Shown in pieces: positions 43,918 through 52,593 of a DNA stretch of 64,000 bases. Numbering within the stretch: the first letter of the stretch is position 1; every line of letters starts with the position of its first letter. The translations under genes and the position numbers were made by a program. A model generated the notes under the pieces. The model was not told the origin of the DNA. It ran no database searches and was given only the letters and a program-made list of their open reading frames with translations. The DNA lies in assembly GCF_003044275.1 (NCBI RefSeq), contig NZ_PZPL01000001.1, forward strand, positions 1,302,001 through 1,366,000, written 5' to 3'. Source of the stretch: Rathayibacter caricis DSM 15933 (lineage in GTDB: Bacteria > Actinomycetota > Actinomycetes > Actinomycetales > Microbacteriaceae).

Positions 43918-44430
43918 ATGCCCTACGAACCGGACGCCGGCACCTCCGCAGCATCCGATGCGCCGTTCGCGCAGCCGGTCACCGACCGCTACTTCGACGA
44001 CTACGTGCCCGGATCCGTGCTGGAGCACGGCTCCTACCGGGTCACCGTCGCCGAGATCATCGACTTCGGCCGCCGCTTCGACCCGCACGACATGCACACC
44101 GACCCCGGGCTCGCGGCCGGCACCCCTCTCGGCGGACTCGTCGCCAGCGGCTGGCACACCACCGCGATGATGATGCGGATGCTCGTCGAGTCCTACCTCA
44201 ACCAGGCGGCGAGCATCGCCTCGCCCGGAGTGGACGAGCTCCGCTGGTCCGTCCCCGTCCGCCCCGACGACCTCCTCCGGGCCCGCTTCACCGTGCTCGA
44301 CGCGCGCCGCTCCGTCTCGCGGCCCGATCGGGGAGTGCTCCGCACCCGCATCGAGCTCCTGAACCAGGATCGCCTCGCGGTCATGACCCAGACCATGACC
44401 AACCTGATCCTGCGCCGCCCGGCACGCTGA
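43918..44430 (+). CDS. MaoC-family dehydratase-like protein
   Basis: This 170-residue hot-dog-fold protein has the hydratase signature DFGRRFDPHDMHTD (catalytic Asp/His) and GLVASGWHTTAMMMRM, as in R-enoyl-CoA hydratase-like MaoC proteins. A TAGGGT -10-like hexamer (43906-43911) ends six bases before the ATG, with no ribosome site, so a leaderless message is likely. The substrate is presumably an acyl-thioester. Confidence 0.85.
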   Translation: MPYEPDAGTSAASDAPFAQPVTDRYFDDYVPGSVLEHGSYRVTVAEIIDFGRRFDPHDMHTDPGLAAGTPLGGLVASGWHTTAMMMRMLVESYLNQAASIASPGVDELRWSVPVRPDDLLRARFTVLDARRSVSRPDRGVLRTRIELLNQDRLAVMTQTMTNLILRRPAR

Positions 44431-44442
44431 GCGGCGACGTGC

Positions 44443-46806
44443 TCAGCGCACCGTCGTCGCCGCGGTGTCGGCGTTGCTCCGGATCGACGGGTCGGGCGTC
44501 TTCACAGAGAGCGTCGACGCCAGCGCGGTGCCCGTGCCCGTGCTCGTGGCCCTGACCGTGATCCTCTCCGTCACGGTCCTGCCGACCGCGAGACTCGGGC
44601 GGTGGAAGATCACGATGCTCCCGACGCGGGTGTACGTCCCCGTCGCGGACACGAACTGCACGCCCGAGGGCAGGATCACCTTCGAGTAGACCGACGTCGC
44701 GGTCGCGGGTCCGGCGTTCCTGGTGATCAGCGAGTACGTGAACGTCCCCCCCTTCACCGCGGAGGTCGGAGCCGACAGGTCCACCCGCAGATCGGCCTTC
44801 GTGGCGGTCTTCTGCGGCGAGACGGTCACCGTGCTGACGGCCCGCGCGGCGCCGGCGGAGTTCCTCGCCTGCACGGTGAAGGCGAACGTCCCGGCGGTGG
44901 TCGGGGTGCCGGTGAGCCGCCCGGAGGCGGCGAGAGCGAGTCCCGGAGGGAGCGTGCCCGCGACCACGGTGACCGTCGGCGCCGGGGATCCGGTGACCGT
45001 GTACGTGGAGTCGTAGGCCGTCCCGACGACACCGGCAGCGGCGATTCCGGAGAGGGTCGGCGCGGTGGCGGCGGCCGCGATGGTCACCGTGTCGACCGTC
45101 TGGTTCCGGCCGAAGTCGTTCGTCGCGGCGACGGTGAACGTGAAGGTGCCGGCGGCGGTCGGCGTGCCGGTGAGACGCCCGGTCGCGGTGTCGAGGGCGA
45201 GACCCGGGGGCAGCTCGGTCAGGGCGACGAACGCGGGCGTCGGGTAGCCGGTCGCGGTGTAGCCGTAGTCGAAGGCGGTGCCCACGGTGCCGTCCGGCGC
45301 TGCTCCCTCGATGGTCGGGCCGGCGAAGCCCGGAGTGACCTCCAGCGTCGTGGACATCCGGGCCGATCCGGAGGCGTTCTCGGCGAGGACCGTGAACGTG
45401 GAGGTCCCGGCGGCGGTCGGGGTGCCGGTGAGGCGCCCCTCGCTGCTGAGGGTCAGCCCCTGGGGGAGCGATCCGGACGCGAGGGAGACGGTCGGAGCGG
45501 GGAATCCGCCGACGGTGTAGGCGAAGTCGTAGGAGGAGCCGATGCGGCCGACGGGGGCTGCTCCCGACAGCGTCGGCTCTGCGGGTGCCTGTGCGACGGT
45601 GATCGTGTGCGCGGCGCCGATCGTACGGCCGTAGCGGTTGACCGCGGCGACGGTGAAGGTCGACGGACCGCTCTCGGTCGGGGTCCCCGCGAGCACACCC
45701 TGCTGCGAGAGGGCGAGGCCCGCCGGGAGAGCGCCGGAGACGACCGTGTAGGCGTACGTGCTCGGGTCCGCGCCGAACGCGTACGAGTAGTCCTGACCGA
45801 CCGTCGCGGTCGCGGGAGGCGCATCCGCGCTGAGGGCGGGCCGGGCTCCGAGTGCGATGTTGTGGTAGCCGCCCGCGTCGATTGCGGTGGGGATGCCGAG
45901 GCCGCTCGGCTGCACGAGCTGGCCGTCCTCGTTGCTGCCCCAGGCGACGAGGGTGCCGTCCTGCTTCATCGCCAGGCTGTGCCGGGCGCCGCCCGAGACG
46001 GCCACGACATCCGTCAGATCGGCGGGGACGGAGATCTGCCCGTACTCGTTGCTGCCCCAGGCGACGACCATGCCGTCGCTCGTCAGCGCGAGACTGTGAT
46101 CCCAGCCGGCCGAGACCGCGACGACGTCGTCGAGGCCGCTCGGCAGGCCGTCGACCTGAGGAGAGCCGGCCGTGCCCCAGGCGACGACGGTGCCGTCGTC
46201 CTTGAGGGCGAGGCTGTGCACGTCGCCGGCGGAGATCGCCGTGACGCCGGTGAGGCCGGCCGGGACGGCGTTGCTGCCCGTCGTGTTCTTGCCCCAGGCC
46301 GTGACGGTGCCCCCCTCGCGCAGAGCGAGGCTGAACTGCTCCCCGGCGGAGACCGCGACGGCGTCGTCCAGGTCGGCGGGCGGATCGGTCTCCCCGCGCT
46401 CGTTCGACCCCCAGCCGACGACGGTGCCGTCGTTCTGGAGGGCGAGGCTGTGGATCCAGCCGGCGGCCATCGACACGACCGGCTTCAGGTCCGCGGGCAC
46501 GGCCGTCTGGCCCGACCGGTCGCTGCCCCAGGCGAGGAGGGTGCCGTCGTCCCGCAGAGCGAGGCTGTGGAAGCTCCCGGCTGCGACGGAGACGATCTCG
46601 CCCGGGTCGGTCGGGAGTCGCGTCTGGCCGTAGTAGCCCCAGCCCCAGGCCGCGATCCCTCCGGGCTCCACGGTCGCGGGTGCGGCCGGCGCCGCGGCGA
46701 CGGGGGTGATCCCGGTGATCAGGAGTGCGGCCGCCGCGGTCAGGGCGGTGAGCACCGCGCCGACTCGTGGTGCGGAGGAGGACGGCGGGGGTGTGCGGCG
46801 GTGCAT
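44443..46806 (-). CDS. Secreted RCC1-repeat protein with Ig-like domains
   Basis: This 787-residue protein has a signal peptide (1 to about 40). It carries seven RCC1-type repeats (about 48-318), each with the pattern AWGSNxxGQ, VPADL, VAVSAGxxHSLALxxDGTV, enough for one seven-blade propeller. Four putative-Ig (He_PIG-like) domains follow (about 320-405, 407-492, 494-580, 582-665; PxGLALxxxGxLTGTPTxAGTxTFTV), then a DUF11-like domain (669-787). It lacks the C-terminal module of the other secreted proteins and has no LPXTG. The role is unknown; binding to surface or host glycans or proteins is possible. Confidence 0.85.
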   Translation of the reverse strand: MHRRTPPPSSSAPRVGAVLTALTAAAALLITGITPVAAAPAAPATVEPGGIAAWGWGYYGQTRLPTDPGEIVSVAAGSFHSLALRDDGTLLAWGSDRSGQTAVPADLKPVVSMAAGWIHSLALQNDGTVVGWGSNERGETDPPADLDDAVAVSAGEQFSLALREGGTVTAWGKNTTGSNAVPAGLTGVTAISAGDVHSLALKDDGTVVAWGTAGSPQVDGLPSGLDDVVAVSAGWDHSLALTSDGMVVAWGSNEYGQISVPADLTDVVAVSGGARHSLAMKQDGTLVAWGSNEDGQLVQPSGLGIPTAIDAGGYHNIALGARPALSADAPPATATVGQDYSYAFGADPSTYAYTVVSGALPAGLALSQQGVLAGTPTESGPSTFTVAAVNRYGRTIGAAHTITVAQAPAEPTLSGAAPVGRIGSSYDFAYTVGGFPAPTVSLASGSLPQGLTLSSEGRLTGTPTAAGTSTFTVLAENASGSARMSTTLEVTPGFAGPTIEGAAPDGTVGTAFDYGYTATGYPTPAFVALTELPPGLALDTATGRLTGTPTAAGTFTFTVAATNDFGRNQTVDTVTIAAAATAPTLSGIAAAGVVGTAYDSTYTVTGSPAPTVTVVAGTLPPGLALAASGRLTGTPTTAGTFAFTVQARNSAGAARAVSTVTVSPQKTATKADLRVDLSAPTSAVKGGTFTYSLITRNAGPATATSVYSKVILPSGVQFVSATGTYTRVGSIVIFHRPSLAVGRTVTERITVRATSTGTGTALASTLSVKTPDPSIRSNADTAATTVR

Positions 46807-46974
46807 GGGGACCGACCGTCACCGGTCGTCGTGCGCGCGGGGCGCTGGTCCGCTCAGTGTCCCGAGCGGGCGCGCCCGCGGGATAGAGCCGCTAGAGGAC
46901 ACGTCCGCTAGCGGACACCCGGGGACACCCGCGGACTCCGCGGACTCCGCCCCGACGGCGCAGGCCGCGAGGCG

Positions 46975-47898
46975 TCACTCCGGAGCGACGACCACCCGCC
47001 CGACGCCCCGCGACACGCACGGCATCACCGCCGACTCCCGCTCCGCAGCCGTCAGCACCAGATCCCGGTGATCCGCCTCCCCGCCGACGAGGCGCAGTCG
47101 GCAGGTCCCGCAGGTCCCGCTGCCGCACGAGCTCGGCACGTCGATGCCCGCGTCCTCGAGCGCTGCCAGCATGGTCCGGGCGGCCGGTACCGCGATCTCG
47201 GCCCCGGTCGGCTGCCACTCCACAGTGAACGGCGCAGTCAGCCCGCCGAACGCCGGCACCCCCGCGAAGTCCTCCGCGTGCACGCGGCTCGGCCGCCAGT
47301 GCATCGTCAGCGCGCGGACCTCGTCCTGCAGCGCCTCCGGCCCGCACACGTAGAGGTGCCGCTCGCCCGGGTCGGCGAGCAGCGACCACCAGTCGACCGG
47401 CCCGTGCTCACGGCGGTGGTGGACCGTCAGCGCGGGCAGCGCGGCGGTCAGCTCGTCGAGGTACGGGGCCTGCTCGCGCGAGCGGGCCAGGTACAGCAGC
47501 TCCACGTCCGTCGCGCCGCGGTGCCCCAGCTCGATCAGCATCGCCCGGATCGGAGTCACGCCGATCCCCGCCGCGATCAGGAGGTAGGCGGGGGCGTCGA
47601 CCAGCTCGAAGGAGTTGCGCGGCTCCTCGACCTCGAGTGAGTCGCCCGCCGAGACGGAGTCGACGAGGCTGCGCGAGCCGCCGCGTCCCTCCGCCGAGCG
47701 CCGCACCGCGATCGTGAAGCGGCTCCGATCGCGCAGGTCACCGGTGAGGGAGTAGCTGCGCTTCTCGCCCGAGGGCGTCGCGACCGTGACGTGCGCGCCC
47801 GGCTCGGCGGCGGGCAGGGCCCCGCCGTCCGCCCGCCGCAGGACGAACTCGCAGACGTCCGCCGTCAGCGTCCGCCGCTCCGCGACGACGAGCCTCAC
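46975..47898 (-). CDS. Flavin/iron-sulfur oxidoreductase (phthalate-dioxygenase-reductase type)
   Basis: This 307-residue electron-transfer protein has a flavin-binding RSYS (47-50), an NAD-binding GIGVTPI (111-117) with YVCGP (183-187), and a C-terminal plant-type 2Fe-2S domain with Cys258, Cys263, Cys266 and Cys294. GTG 47898 overlaps the stop of the MOSC gene (GTGA). The coupling suggests it reduces the MOSC molybdoenzyme. The last 63 bp are duplicated at 43411-43473. Confidence 0.9.
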   Translation of the reverse strand: MRLVVAERRTLTADVCEFVLRRADGGALPAAEPGAHVTVATPSGEKRSYSLTGDLRDRSRFTIAVRRSAEGRGGSRSLVDSVSAGDSLEVEEPRNSFELVDAPAYLLIAAGIGVTPIRAMLIELGHRGATDVELLYLARSREQAPYLDELTAALPALTVHHRREHGPVDWWSLLADPGERHLYVCGPEALQDEVRALTMHWRPSRVHAEDFAGVPAFGGLTAPFTVEWQPTGAEIAVPAARTMLAALEDAGIDVPSSCGSGTCGTCRLRLVGGEADHRDLVLTAAERESAVMPCVSRGVGRVVVAPE

Positions 47899-48686
47899 GC
47901 CGCCACCACCGCGTCGACCGCCACCGCATCGCCCGGCCGCAGCACTCCGCCCGACAGCACCTCGGCGAACACCCCGACGTTCTCGTGCCCGTAGTTCTCG
48001 TGCAGCAGCCGCACCACCGGCACGTCCCTCCGCGCCGTCGTCGGATCGACCTCGGTCGCCGCGCACCGCCCGGTCTCCTCGAGCACGCGCACCCGCACGT
48101 CGCCCAGCTGCAGCTCGCGCCCCACCCAGTCGCGCTCGGCCCACGGCTCGAGCCCGTCGAGGTATACGTTCGAGCGGAACCGCAGCGGATCGAGGTCGCG
48201 CCCGATGCGCTCGGACAGGTCGCGCACCGACGCGAGCGACACGAGCGAGATCGCGTTCATCAGCCGCGGCCCGTTCTTGGCGTTGTCGGTGAAGTTGTAG
48301 CCGTCCTGCTCGGCGAGCACCGGGCGGGCGCCGCCCGGCAGATCCGCGACCCGCGCGTACAGCTCGACGAACGCCTCGCGCCCGTCGGCCGTCGCAAGGT
48401 CCGCCTTGAGCACCCGATGGCCCTGCACCGTGACCTCGACCCGCCGCGCGTCGTCGTCGAAGCGGGTGCGCAGCCCCGCGAGCCGCTCGGTGTTCAGCAG
48501 CACGAAGTACTCGCGCTTGGGCAGCGGCACGAACGCGTCGGCCCGGTAGGCGCCGTCGGGCTTCGCGAGCGCGAACAGCCGGTCGGCCGGGAACCCGCGA
48601 CCCGGACGCAGCACCACGCTGTCGAGCCGCTCCGGCGTCAGCCCCTTCACCGGGTAGCGGTAGAGGGAGTGGAGTGTCGTCGGCAC
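47895..48686 (-). CDS. MOSC-domain molybdenum-cofactor protein (mARC/YcbX-like)
   Basis: This 263-residue protein has the MOSC N-terminal beta-barrel (LYRYPVKGLTPERLDSV) and the MOSC domain with RSNVYLDGLEPWAERDWVG and EETGRCAATEVDP. Cys208 fits the molybdenum-ligand Cys of mARC and YcbX (RCxxTxVDP). YcbX-type enzymes reduce N-hydroxylated compounds. E. coli YcbX has a ferredoxin tail; here that part is missing and a flavin/2Fe-2S reductase gene overlaps downstream instead. It starts at GTG 48686. Confidence 0.88.
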   Translation of the reverse strand: MPTTLHSLYRYPVKGLTPERLDSVVLRPGRGFPADRLFALAKPDGAYRADAFVPLPKREYFVLLNTERLAGLRTRFDDDARRVEVTVQGHRVLKADLATADGREAFVELYARVADLPGGARPVLAEQDGYNFTDNAKNGPRLMNAISLVSLASVRDLSERIGRDLDPLRFRSNVYLDGLEPWAERDWVGRELQLGDVRVRVLEETGRCAATEVDPTTARRDVPVVRLLHENYGHENVGVFAEVLSGGVLRPGDAVAVDAVVAA

Positions 48687-48732
48687 CGTGCGAGAGTACC
48701 CCGGGGCCCGCGGCAGCCGAGCGGTCCGCCTG

Positions 48733-49173
48733 TCAGCCCGCGGCCCGCGCCACCCGCTCGGCCAGCAGCGCCGCCCCGGCGTCGTCGAGGTGGTCGAGGG
48801 CGTACGACGTCGGCCACAGCCCGCCGTCCTCGTCGAGCGCCGCGTCGACGCTGAAGCCGATCGTCGAGTACCGCGCCTTGTCGACGAGTCCGCTGCGGAA
48901 GAACACGATGATGCGCCCCTCCTTCGCCCAGCCCGGCTGCCCGTAGTACAGCTTCGGACGCAGCACCGGCGCCGCCTCCGTCACGAGCGCGTGCAGCCGC
49001 TCGGCGAGCGCGCGGTCCGGCTCCGGCATCTCGGCGATCTTCTCCTCCTGCGCCATACGCTCGGCCTCGGCCTTCTCGGCCGCCTTGCCCGCGCGCGCCT
49101 CGGCCTTCAGCTCGGCCGCCCGCGCCTTCATCGCCGCCTTCTCCTCCGCCGAGAAGCCCGTGTCGTCGCCCAT
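48733..49173 (-). CDS. DUF1801-like small protein
   Basis: This 146-residue protein starts at ATG 49173, with GGAGGG eight bases before. A charged helical N-terminus (AEEKAAMKARAAELKAEARAG and so on to residue 45) precedes a compact domain (LHALVTEAAPVLRPKLYYGQPGWAKEGRIIVFF, LDEDGGLWPTSYAL). That domain fits DUF1801/YdhG-like proteins of unknown function. In-frame upstream codons run into the duplicated hairpins and are not credible. Confidence 0.7.
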   Translation of the reverse strand: MGDDTGFSAEEKAAMKARAAELKAEARAGKAAEKAEAERMAQEEKIAEMPEPDRALAERLHALVTEAAPVLRPKLYYGQPGWAKEGRIIVFFRSGLVDKARYSTIGFSVDAALDEDGGLWPTSYALDHLDDAGAALLAERVARAAG

Positions 49174-49288
49174 CGCCGTCCCTCCGTCGTGTGCTGCCAC
49201 GCTAGGCCGTCGCGCGTCGGCGCCGGAAGGGGACGTCGATGCGCCCGCCGCCGCCCCTTCGTGCGGACACCTCCGGCTCGCAGGAATA

Positions 49289-49443
49289 CGTTCGGCTCGC
49301 GGAATCCGGCGATTCCTGCGAGCCGAACGCGATTCGACGAGCCCGAGTTCCGTCGGCCCCGCGAGCGTCGGTTCCCGGAGGGATCTCTGGCGCGCAGAAC
49401 CACGTTCGGCTCGCGGAATCGGGCCGTTCCTGCGAGCCGAACG
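49289..49443. repeat. Two tandem copies of a palindromic hairpin
   Basis: The 312-bp gap 49174-49485 holds two 41-bp hairpins (49289-49329 and 49403-49443), 114 bp apart. Both begin CGTTCGGCTCGCGGAATC and end GCGAGCCGAACG, and differ mainly in the loop. Each is followed by CGATTC-N-ACGAGCC. They are unlike the A/B repeats. One may have served as a terminator for the PAP2 gene, but the duplication is unusual. Confidence 0.75.
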
Positions 49444-49485
49444 CGATTCCACGAGCCGGAGGTCACGGCCGCAGCCCGCCTCGCG

Positions 49486-50208
49486 TCACTCCACCCGCAC
49501 CGTGCGCCGCACGTCGACCGCGATCACCGCGCCCGTGATCACCATCGACAGCGCGACCGAGCCCGCCGTGTCGCTCAGCCAGTGGTAGCCGAGGTAGAGC
49601 CGGCTCACGATCTGCACGACGATCAGCGTCACCGCCACGGCGATCGCGGTCACGGTGAACCAGCGCCGCTGCAGTCTGCTCGCCAGCAGATAGGTCGTGA
49701 TCAGGAGGAAGTCCGCCGTGCCGAGCACGTGCCCCGACGGGAACGAGAAGGTGCGGTCGGGCCCGAAGAGCATCTCGGCGACGGGCGGTCGCGGGTGCTG
49801 CACGAGCGGAGCGATCACCTGCGCGGCGATCACGCCGGTCGCCATGCCGACCAGCAGCAGCAGCGGCCGCCAGAGGTGCTTGGCCAGGATGATCCAGCCG
49901 ATCAGCACGACGAGCACCACGATCGGCAGCACGATCGGCCCGAACAGCACGGCCAGCACGATCATGGGCCCGGTGCGGTCGCGCTCGACGCGCGCGTCGA
50001 AGAAGTCCTCGACCGGTCCGTCGAGCCGCTCGATCCCGGTCTGCGTGAGCACGCCGAGCAGGATCGCGACGAACGCGACTCCGCCGAGCAGCGTCAGCAG
50101 GCCCGCCGTGATCAGGAGGCGGCGCCGGGCGGCCGCGGGGAGCGTGCGCTCCTCGACGACGAACTTCTCGTGCCAGGCCGAGAGCCGGGCCGTCTTCGAG
50201 CCGCTCAT
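49486..50208 (-). CDS. PAP2-family phosphatase
   Basis: This 240-residue integral-membrane protein has about six membrane segments. It has the acid-phosphatase signature: QHPRPPVAEM (a degenerate KX6RP, as the Lys is not at the usual place), FPSGH and SRLYLGYHWLSD. Such enzymes dephosphorylate lipid phosphates such as undecaprenyl pyrophosphate or phosphatidic acid. It starts at ATG 50208, and a DinB gene is divergent. Confidence 0.87.
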   Translation of the reverse strand: MSGSKTARLSAWHEKFVVEERTLPAAARRRLLITAGLLTLLGGVAFVAILLGVLTQTGIERLDGPVEDFFDARVERDRTGPMIVLAVLFGPIVLPIVVLVVLIGWIILAKHLWRPLLLLVGMATGVIAAQVIAPLVQHPRPPVAEMLFGPDRTFSFPSGHVLGTADFLLITTYLLASRLQRRWFTVTAIAVAVTLIVVQIVSRLYLGYHWLSDTAGSVALSMVITGAVIAVDVRRTVRVE

Positions 50209-50404
50209 CGCGTGGTCCGGTCCAGGGAGCACGGGGCGGTGCTGGTGGTCATCGGCGGGCTCCTCGATCGGTGCTCGCGGCGGTGCGGGCACGCCAGTCT
50301 GGCGCGCCGCGTCGCTCCGGGGCGAGGCTTGCGCGGCGCGGCCCGGGATGCAGGGGCCGCCGCCGGCTCTCGCGCGATCGAGTGGGCGGGTCCATCCTGG
50401 GGCG

Positions 50405-50977
50405 ATGATCGACGAGAAGCAGACCCTGCTCCTGTACCTGCAGGAGGGCCGCGACGCCCTGCTGAGCAAGCTCGAGGGCGTGTCGGAGTACGACGCTCGC
50501 CGCCCGCTGGTGCCCACGGGCACCAATCTGCTCGGGCTGGTGAAGCACGTCGCGGGCACCGAGGCGGGCTACCTCGGCCTCGTCTTCGGCCGGCCGTTCC
50601 CCGAGCGTCTCGCCTGGATGGAGGACGACTCCGAGCCGAACTCCGACATGTGGGCCACGGCCGAGGAGTCGCGCGAGGAGATCGTGAGCCTCTACCGCCG
50701 CGTGCACGCCCACTCCGACGCGGTCGTCGCCGCCCTGCCGCTCGACGCCCCGGGCGTCGTGCCGTGGTGGACGAACCGCGACGTGACCCTGCACCGGATC
50801 CTCGTGCACATCGCGGTCGAGACCCACCGGCACGCAGGCCACGCCGACATCGTCCGCGAGCTGATCGACGGCCGGGTCGGACTCCGCCGCGAGGGCGACA
50901 ACCTGCCGGAGGGCGACGCGGCCTGGTGGGCCGCGCACCGCGCGCGGCTCGAGGCGGTGGCGCGCGCGTCGGAGTGA
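50405..50977 (+). CDS. DinB/DUF664-family protein
   Basis: This 190-residue protein has the four-helix DinB pattern: KHVAGTEAGYLG, a middle WWTNRDVTLHRILVH and VETHRHAGHADIVRELIDG. Spaced histidines (KHV, LHRI, THRHAGH) could bind a metal. Proteins of this group include mycothiol-dependent enzymes in actinobacteria, but the reaction here is unknown. A 70-bp hairpin follows. Confidence 0.85.
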   Translation: MIDEKQTLLLYLQEGRDALLSKLEGVSEYDARRPLVPTGTNLLGLVKHVAGTEAGYLGLVFGRPFPERLAWMEDDSEPNSDMWATAEESREEIVSLYRRVHAHSDAVVAALPLDAPGVVPWWTNRDVTLHRILVHIAVETHRHAGHADIVRELIDGRVGLRREGDNLPEGDAAWWAAHRARLEAVARASE

Positions 50978-50997
50978 CGGTGCGCGCCGATCCGCCT

Positions 50998-51067
50998 GCA
51001 GAAGTGAGGCTGAGCGCCCGGATCCGTCGATCCACGGCCGCATCCGGCCCCTCAGCCTTGCTTCTGC
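50998..51067 (+). terminator. Long nested hairpin after DinB gene
   Basis: Outer arms of 17 bases (50998-51014 and 51051-51067) match at 15 positions, and an inner CCGGAT/ATCCGG pair (51018-51023, 51042-51047) nests inside. It begins 21 bp past the DinB stop. Confidence 0.5.
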
Positions 51068-51217
51068 GGGAGAAGCGCTCCCCGTCGCGCGACCGGACCG
51101 ATGCGCAGAGGAGCCTTCAGCGCGCTCCGTCAAGGGGTGGGTCCGCCGGTGGCGGCGTCCTACCGTCGGAGAAGACGGGTGCGGGGATCCCGCACGGCGC
51201 ACGACCGGGAGGACACC

Positions 51218-51541
51218 ATGCAGAAGCTCTACTACGCCAGCGGATACGTGCTCCTCGGCGACACCATCTGCACGGCGGTCGTGGAGTACGCGCAGGCTCT
51301 GGCCAACGTCGGCAAGTCCGACCTCGTCGTCGTGCCGTCGCTGTCGGACGAGGGCATGCTCGGCGAGACCCGGCTGCTGCTGGGCCCGGCGAGCCAGCTC
51401 TTCGCGAGCCCCGCGCTCGACCGCGGCGTCGACCTCGACGACCCCGACGCGGTGGAGTCGATGCGCGAGAAGACCCGCCGCCTGCAGCCCGCGCGGCCGC
51501 AGGCGCAGCCGGCCGAGATCGACGACGACGACTTCCTCTAG
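51218..51541 (+). CDS. Conserved-looking small protein of unknown function
   Basis: This 107-residue protein is preceded by GGGAGG. It has an ordered N-terminal part (KLYYASGYVLLGDTICTAVVEYAQALANVGKSDLVVVP) and an acidic tail ending EIDDDDFL. I do not recognise a family. The good ribosome site and codon use support translation. A hairpin lies just after the stop. Confidence 0.65.
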   Translation: MQKLYYASGYVLLGDTICTAVVEYAQALANVGKSDLVVVPSLSDEGMLGETRLLLGPASQLFASPALDRGVDLDDPDAVESMREKTRRLQPARPQAQPAEIDDDDFL

Positions 51542-51546
51542 GGCCT

Positions 51547-51570
51547 GGTGGACACGAGACCGTGTTCACC
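51547..51570. terminator. Two-way terminator candidate
   Basis: GGTGGACACG pairs with CGTGTTCACC around a 4-base loop with one G-T pair. It lies between convergent genes ending at 51541 and 51582. Confidence 0.5.
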
Positions 51571-51581
51571 GGTTCGAGGGC

Positions 51582-52535
51582 CTACTTCTCGAGTGTCGTG
51601 CTCGGGCTCTCGCCGAAGCGATGCGCGTACGACGCCGAGAAGCGGCCCAGGTGCGCGAACCCCCAGCGGTGCGCGACCTCGGTGACCGTGACGGTGCCGG
51701 AGTCGCTCCCGCGCAGCTCCTTCTGCACCGCGTCGAGGCGGATCCGCCGCAGGTAGTCCAGCGCGGTCATGTCGAACTCGCGGCGGAACTCGCTCTGCAG
51801 GGTGCGCAGGCTCATGTCGGCCGCCTGCGCGATCTCCTCCGTGCGGATCGGCAGGTGCGCGTTCTCGTACATGTACTCGACGGCGGTGCGGAGCCGTCCG
51901 CTGCGCGGCACGAGGAGGTCGGTCTGCGCGGTGAGGACCGCGTGGGGGAACGTCTCGAGCAGCGCGATCGCCGCCGCGCGATTCGCTTCGCTGCGCAGGA
52001 GCGGCGTGCTCTCGTCGGAGTAGATGACGCGCGCGATCGCCGCGACGGTCGCCGACCAGCGCCGCAGCGTCTCCCCGGTCGGGCGCGCGGTGGAGTCGAA
52101 GAGCAGCGGTCCGCCCTCGACGCCCTCGACGTCCTGGGCGACGCCCTCGAGGTAGGCGCCGTCGAAGTGGATGAGGTTCTGCCGGTAGTCGTGGAACTCG
52201 AAGGCGGTCGGCCGGCCGTTCACGAACATCGCGGGCTGCCCGAGCTGCAGCGCGACCGGATCACCGTCGATGTCGGTGACGCCGGTGCCGGCGGTCAGCC
52301 ACGAGACGACGTACTCGCCCTCGGTCTGGATGCGGCCCTGCACGGTGCCGCCGAAGTAGCTGCCCCGGAGCGTCACCTCGGAGTCGCCCACGGACGTGTA
52401 GCGGTACGCGAAGTCCTCGCCGGGTTCGACGGCGAAGCGGTGGCCGTTGTAGGCCCCCTCGAACATCAGGCGGGCCTCGTCGATGTCGTGGCCGCTGATG
52501 TCGGAGCGGACGACGTCGGGGGAGGAGTCGTTCAT
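51582..52535 (-). CDS. AraC-family transcriptional regulator
   Basis: This 317-residue regulator has an AraC-binding-like N-terminal domain (about 20-190) and a C-terminal double helix-turn-helix (about 215-315): IRTEEIAQAADMSLRTLQSEFRREF and VTEVAHRWGFAHLGRFSASYAHRFGESP. No catabolic partner is adjacent, so its target is unknown. It resembles the AraC_binding_2 group that controls degradation operons. Confidence 0.88.
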   Translation of the reverse strand: MNDSSPDVVRSDISGHDIDEARLMFEGAYNGHRFAVEPGEDFAYRYTSVGDSEVTLRGSYFGGTVQGRIQTEGEYVVSWLTAGTGVTDIDGDPVALQLGQPAMFVNGRPTAFEFHDYRQNLIHFDGAYLEGVAQDVEGVEGGPLLFDSTARPTGETLRRWSATVAAIARVIYSDESTPLLRSEANRAAAIALLETFPHAVLTAQTDLLVPRSGRLRTAVEYMYENAHLPIRTEEIAQAADMSLRTLQSEFRREFDMTALDYLRRIRLDAVQKELRGSDSGTVTVTEVAHRWGFAHLGRFSASYAHRFGESPSTTLEK

Positions 52536-52593
52536 CCCGAGGAGCGTCCCACGCGGGAGGGCCCCGCGTCGATGCGGAGGAGGGCGCAGTTCG

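Noticed and set aside
48733..49452. N-terminal extension of the DUF1801-like protein up to 49452
   Set aside because: The extra residues are a translation of the two palindromic repeats (ESRSARRN appears twice); ATG 49173 has a good ribosome site.
51547..51577. Fourth copy of the TCGAACCGGTTCGA operator near the AraC gene
   Set aside because: Only the half CACCGGTTCGA is present; it overlaps a terminator-like hairpin and is not a palindrome of the same kind.
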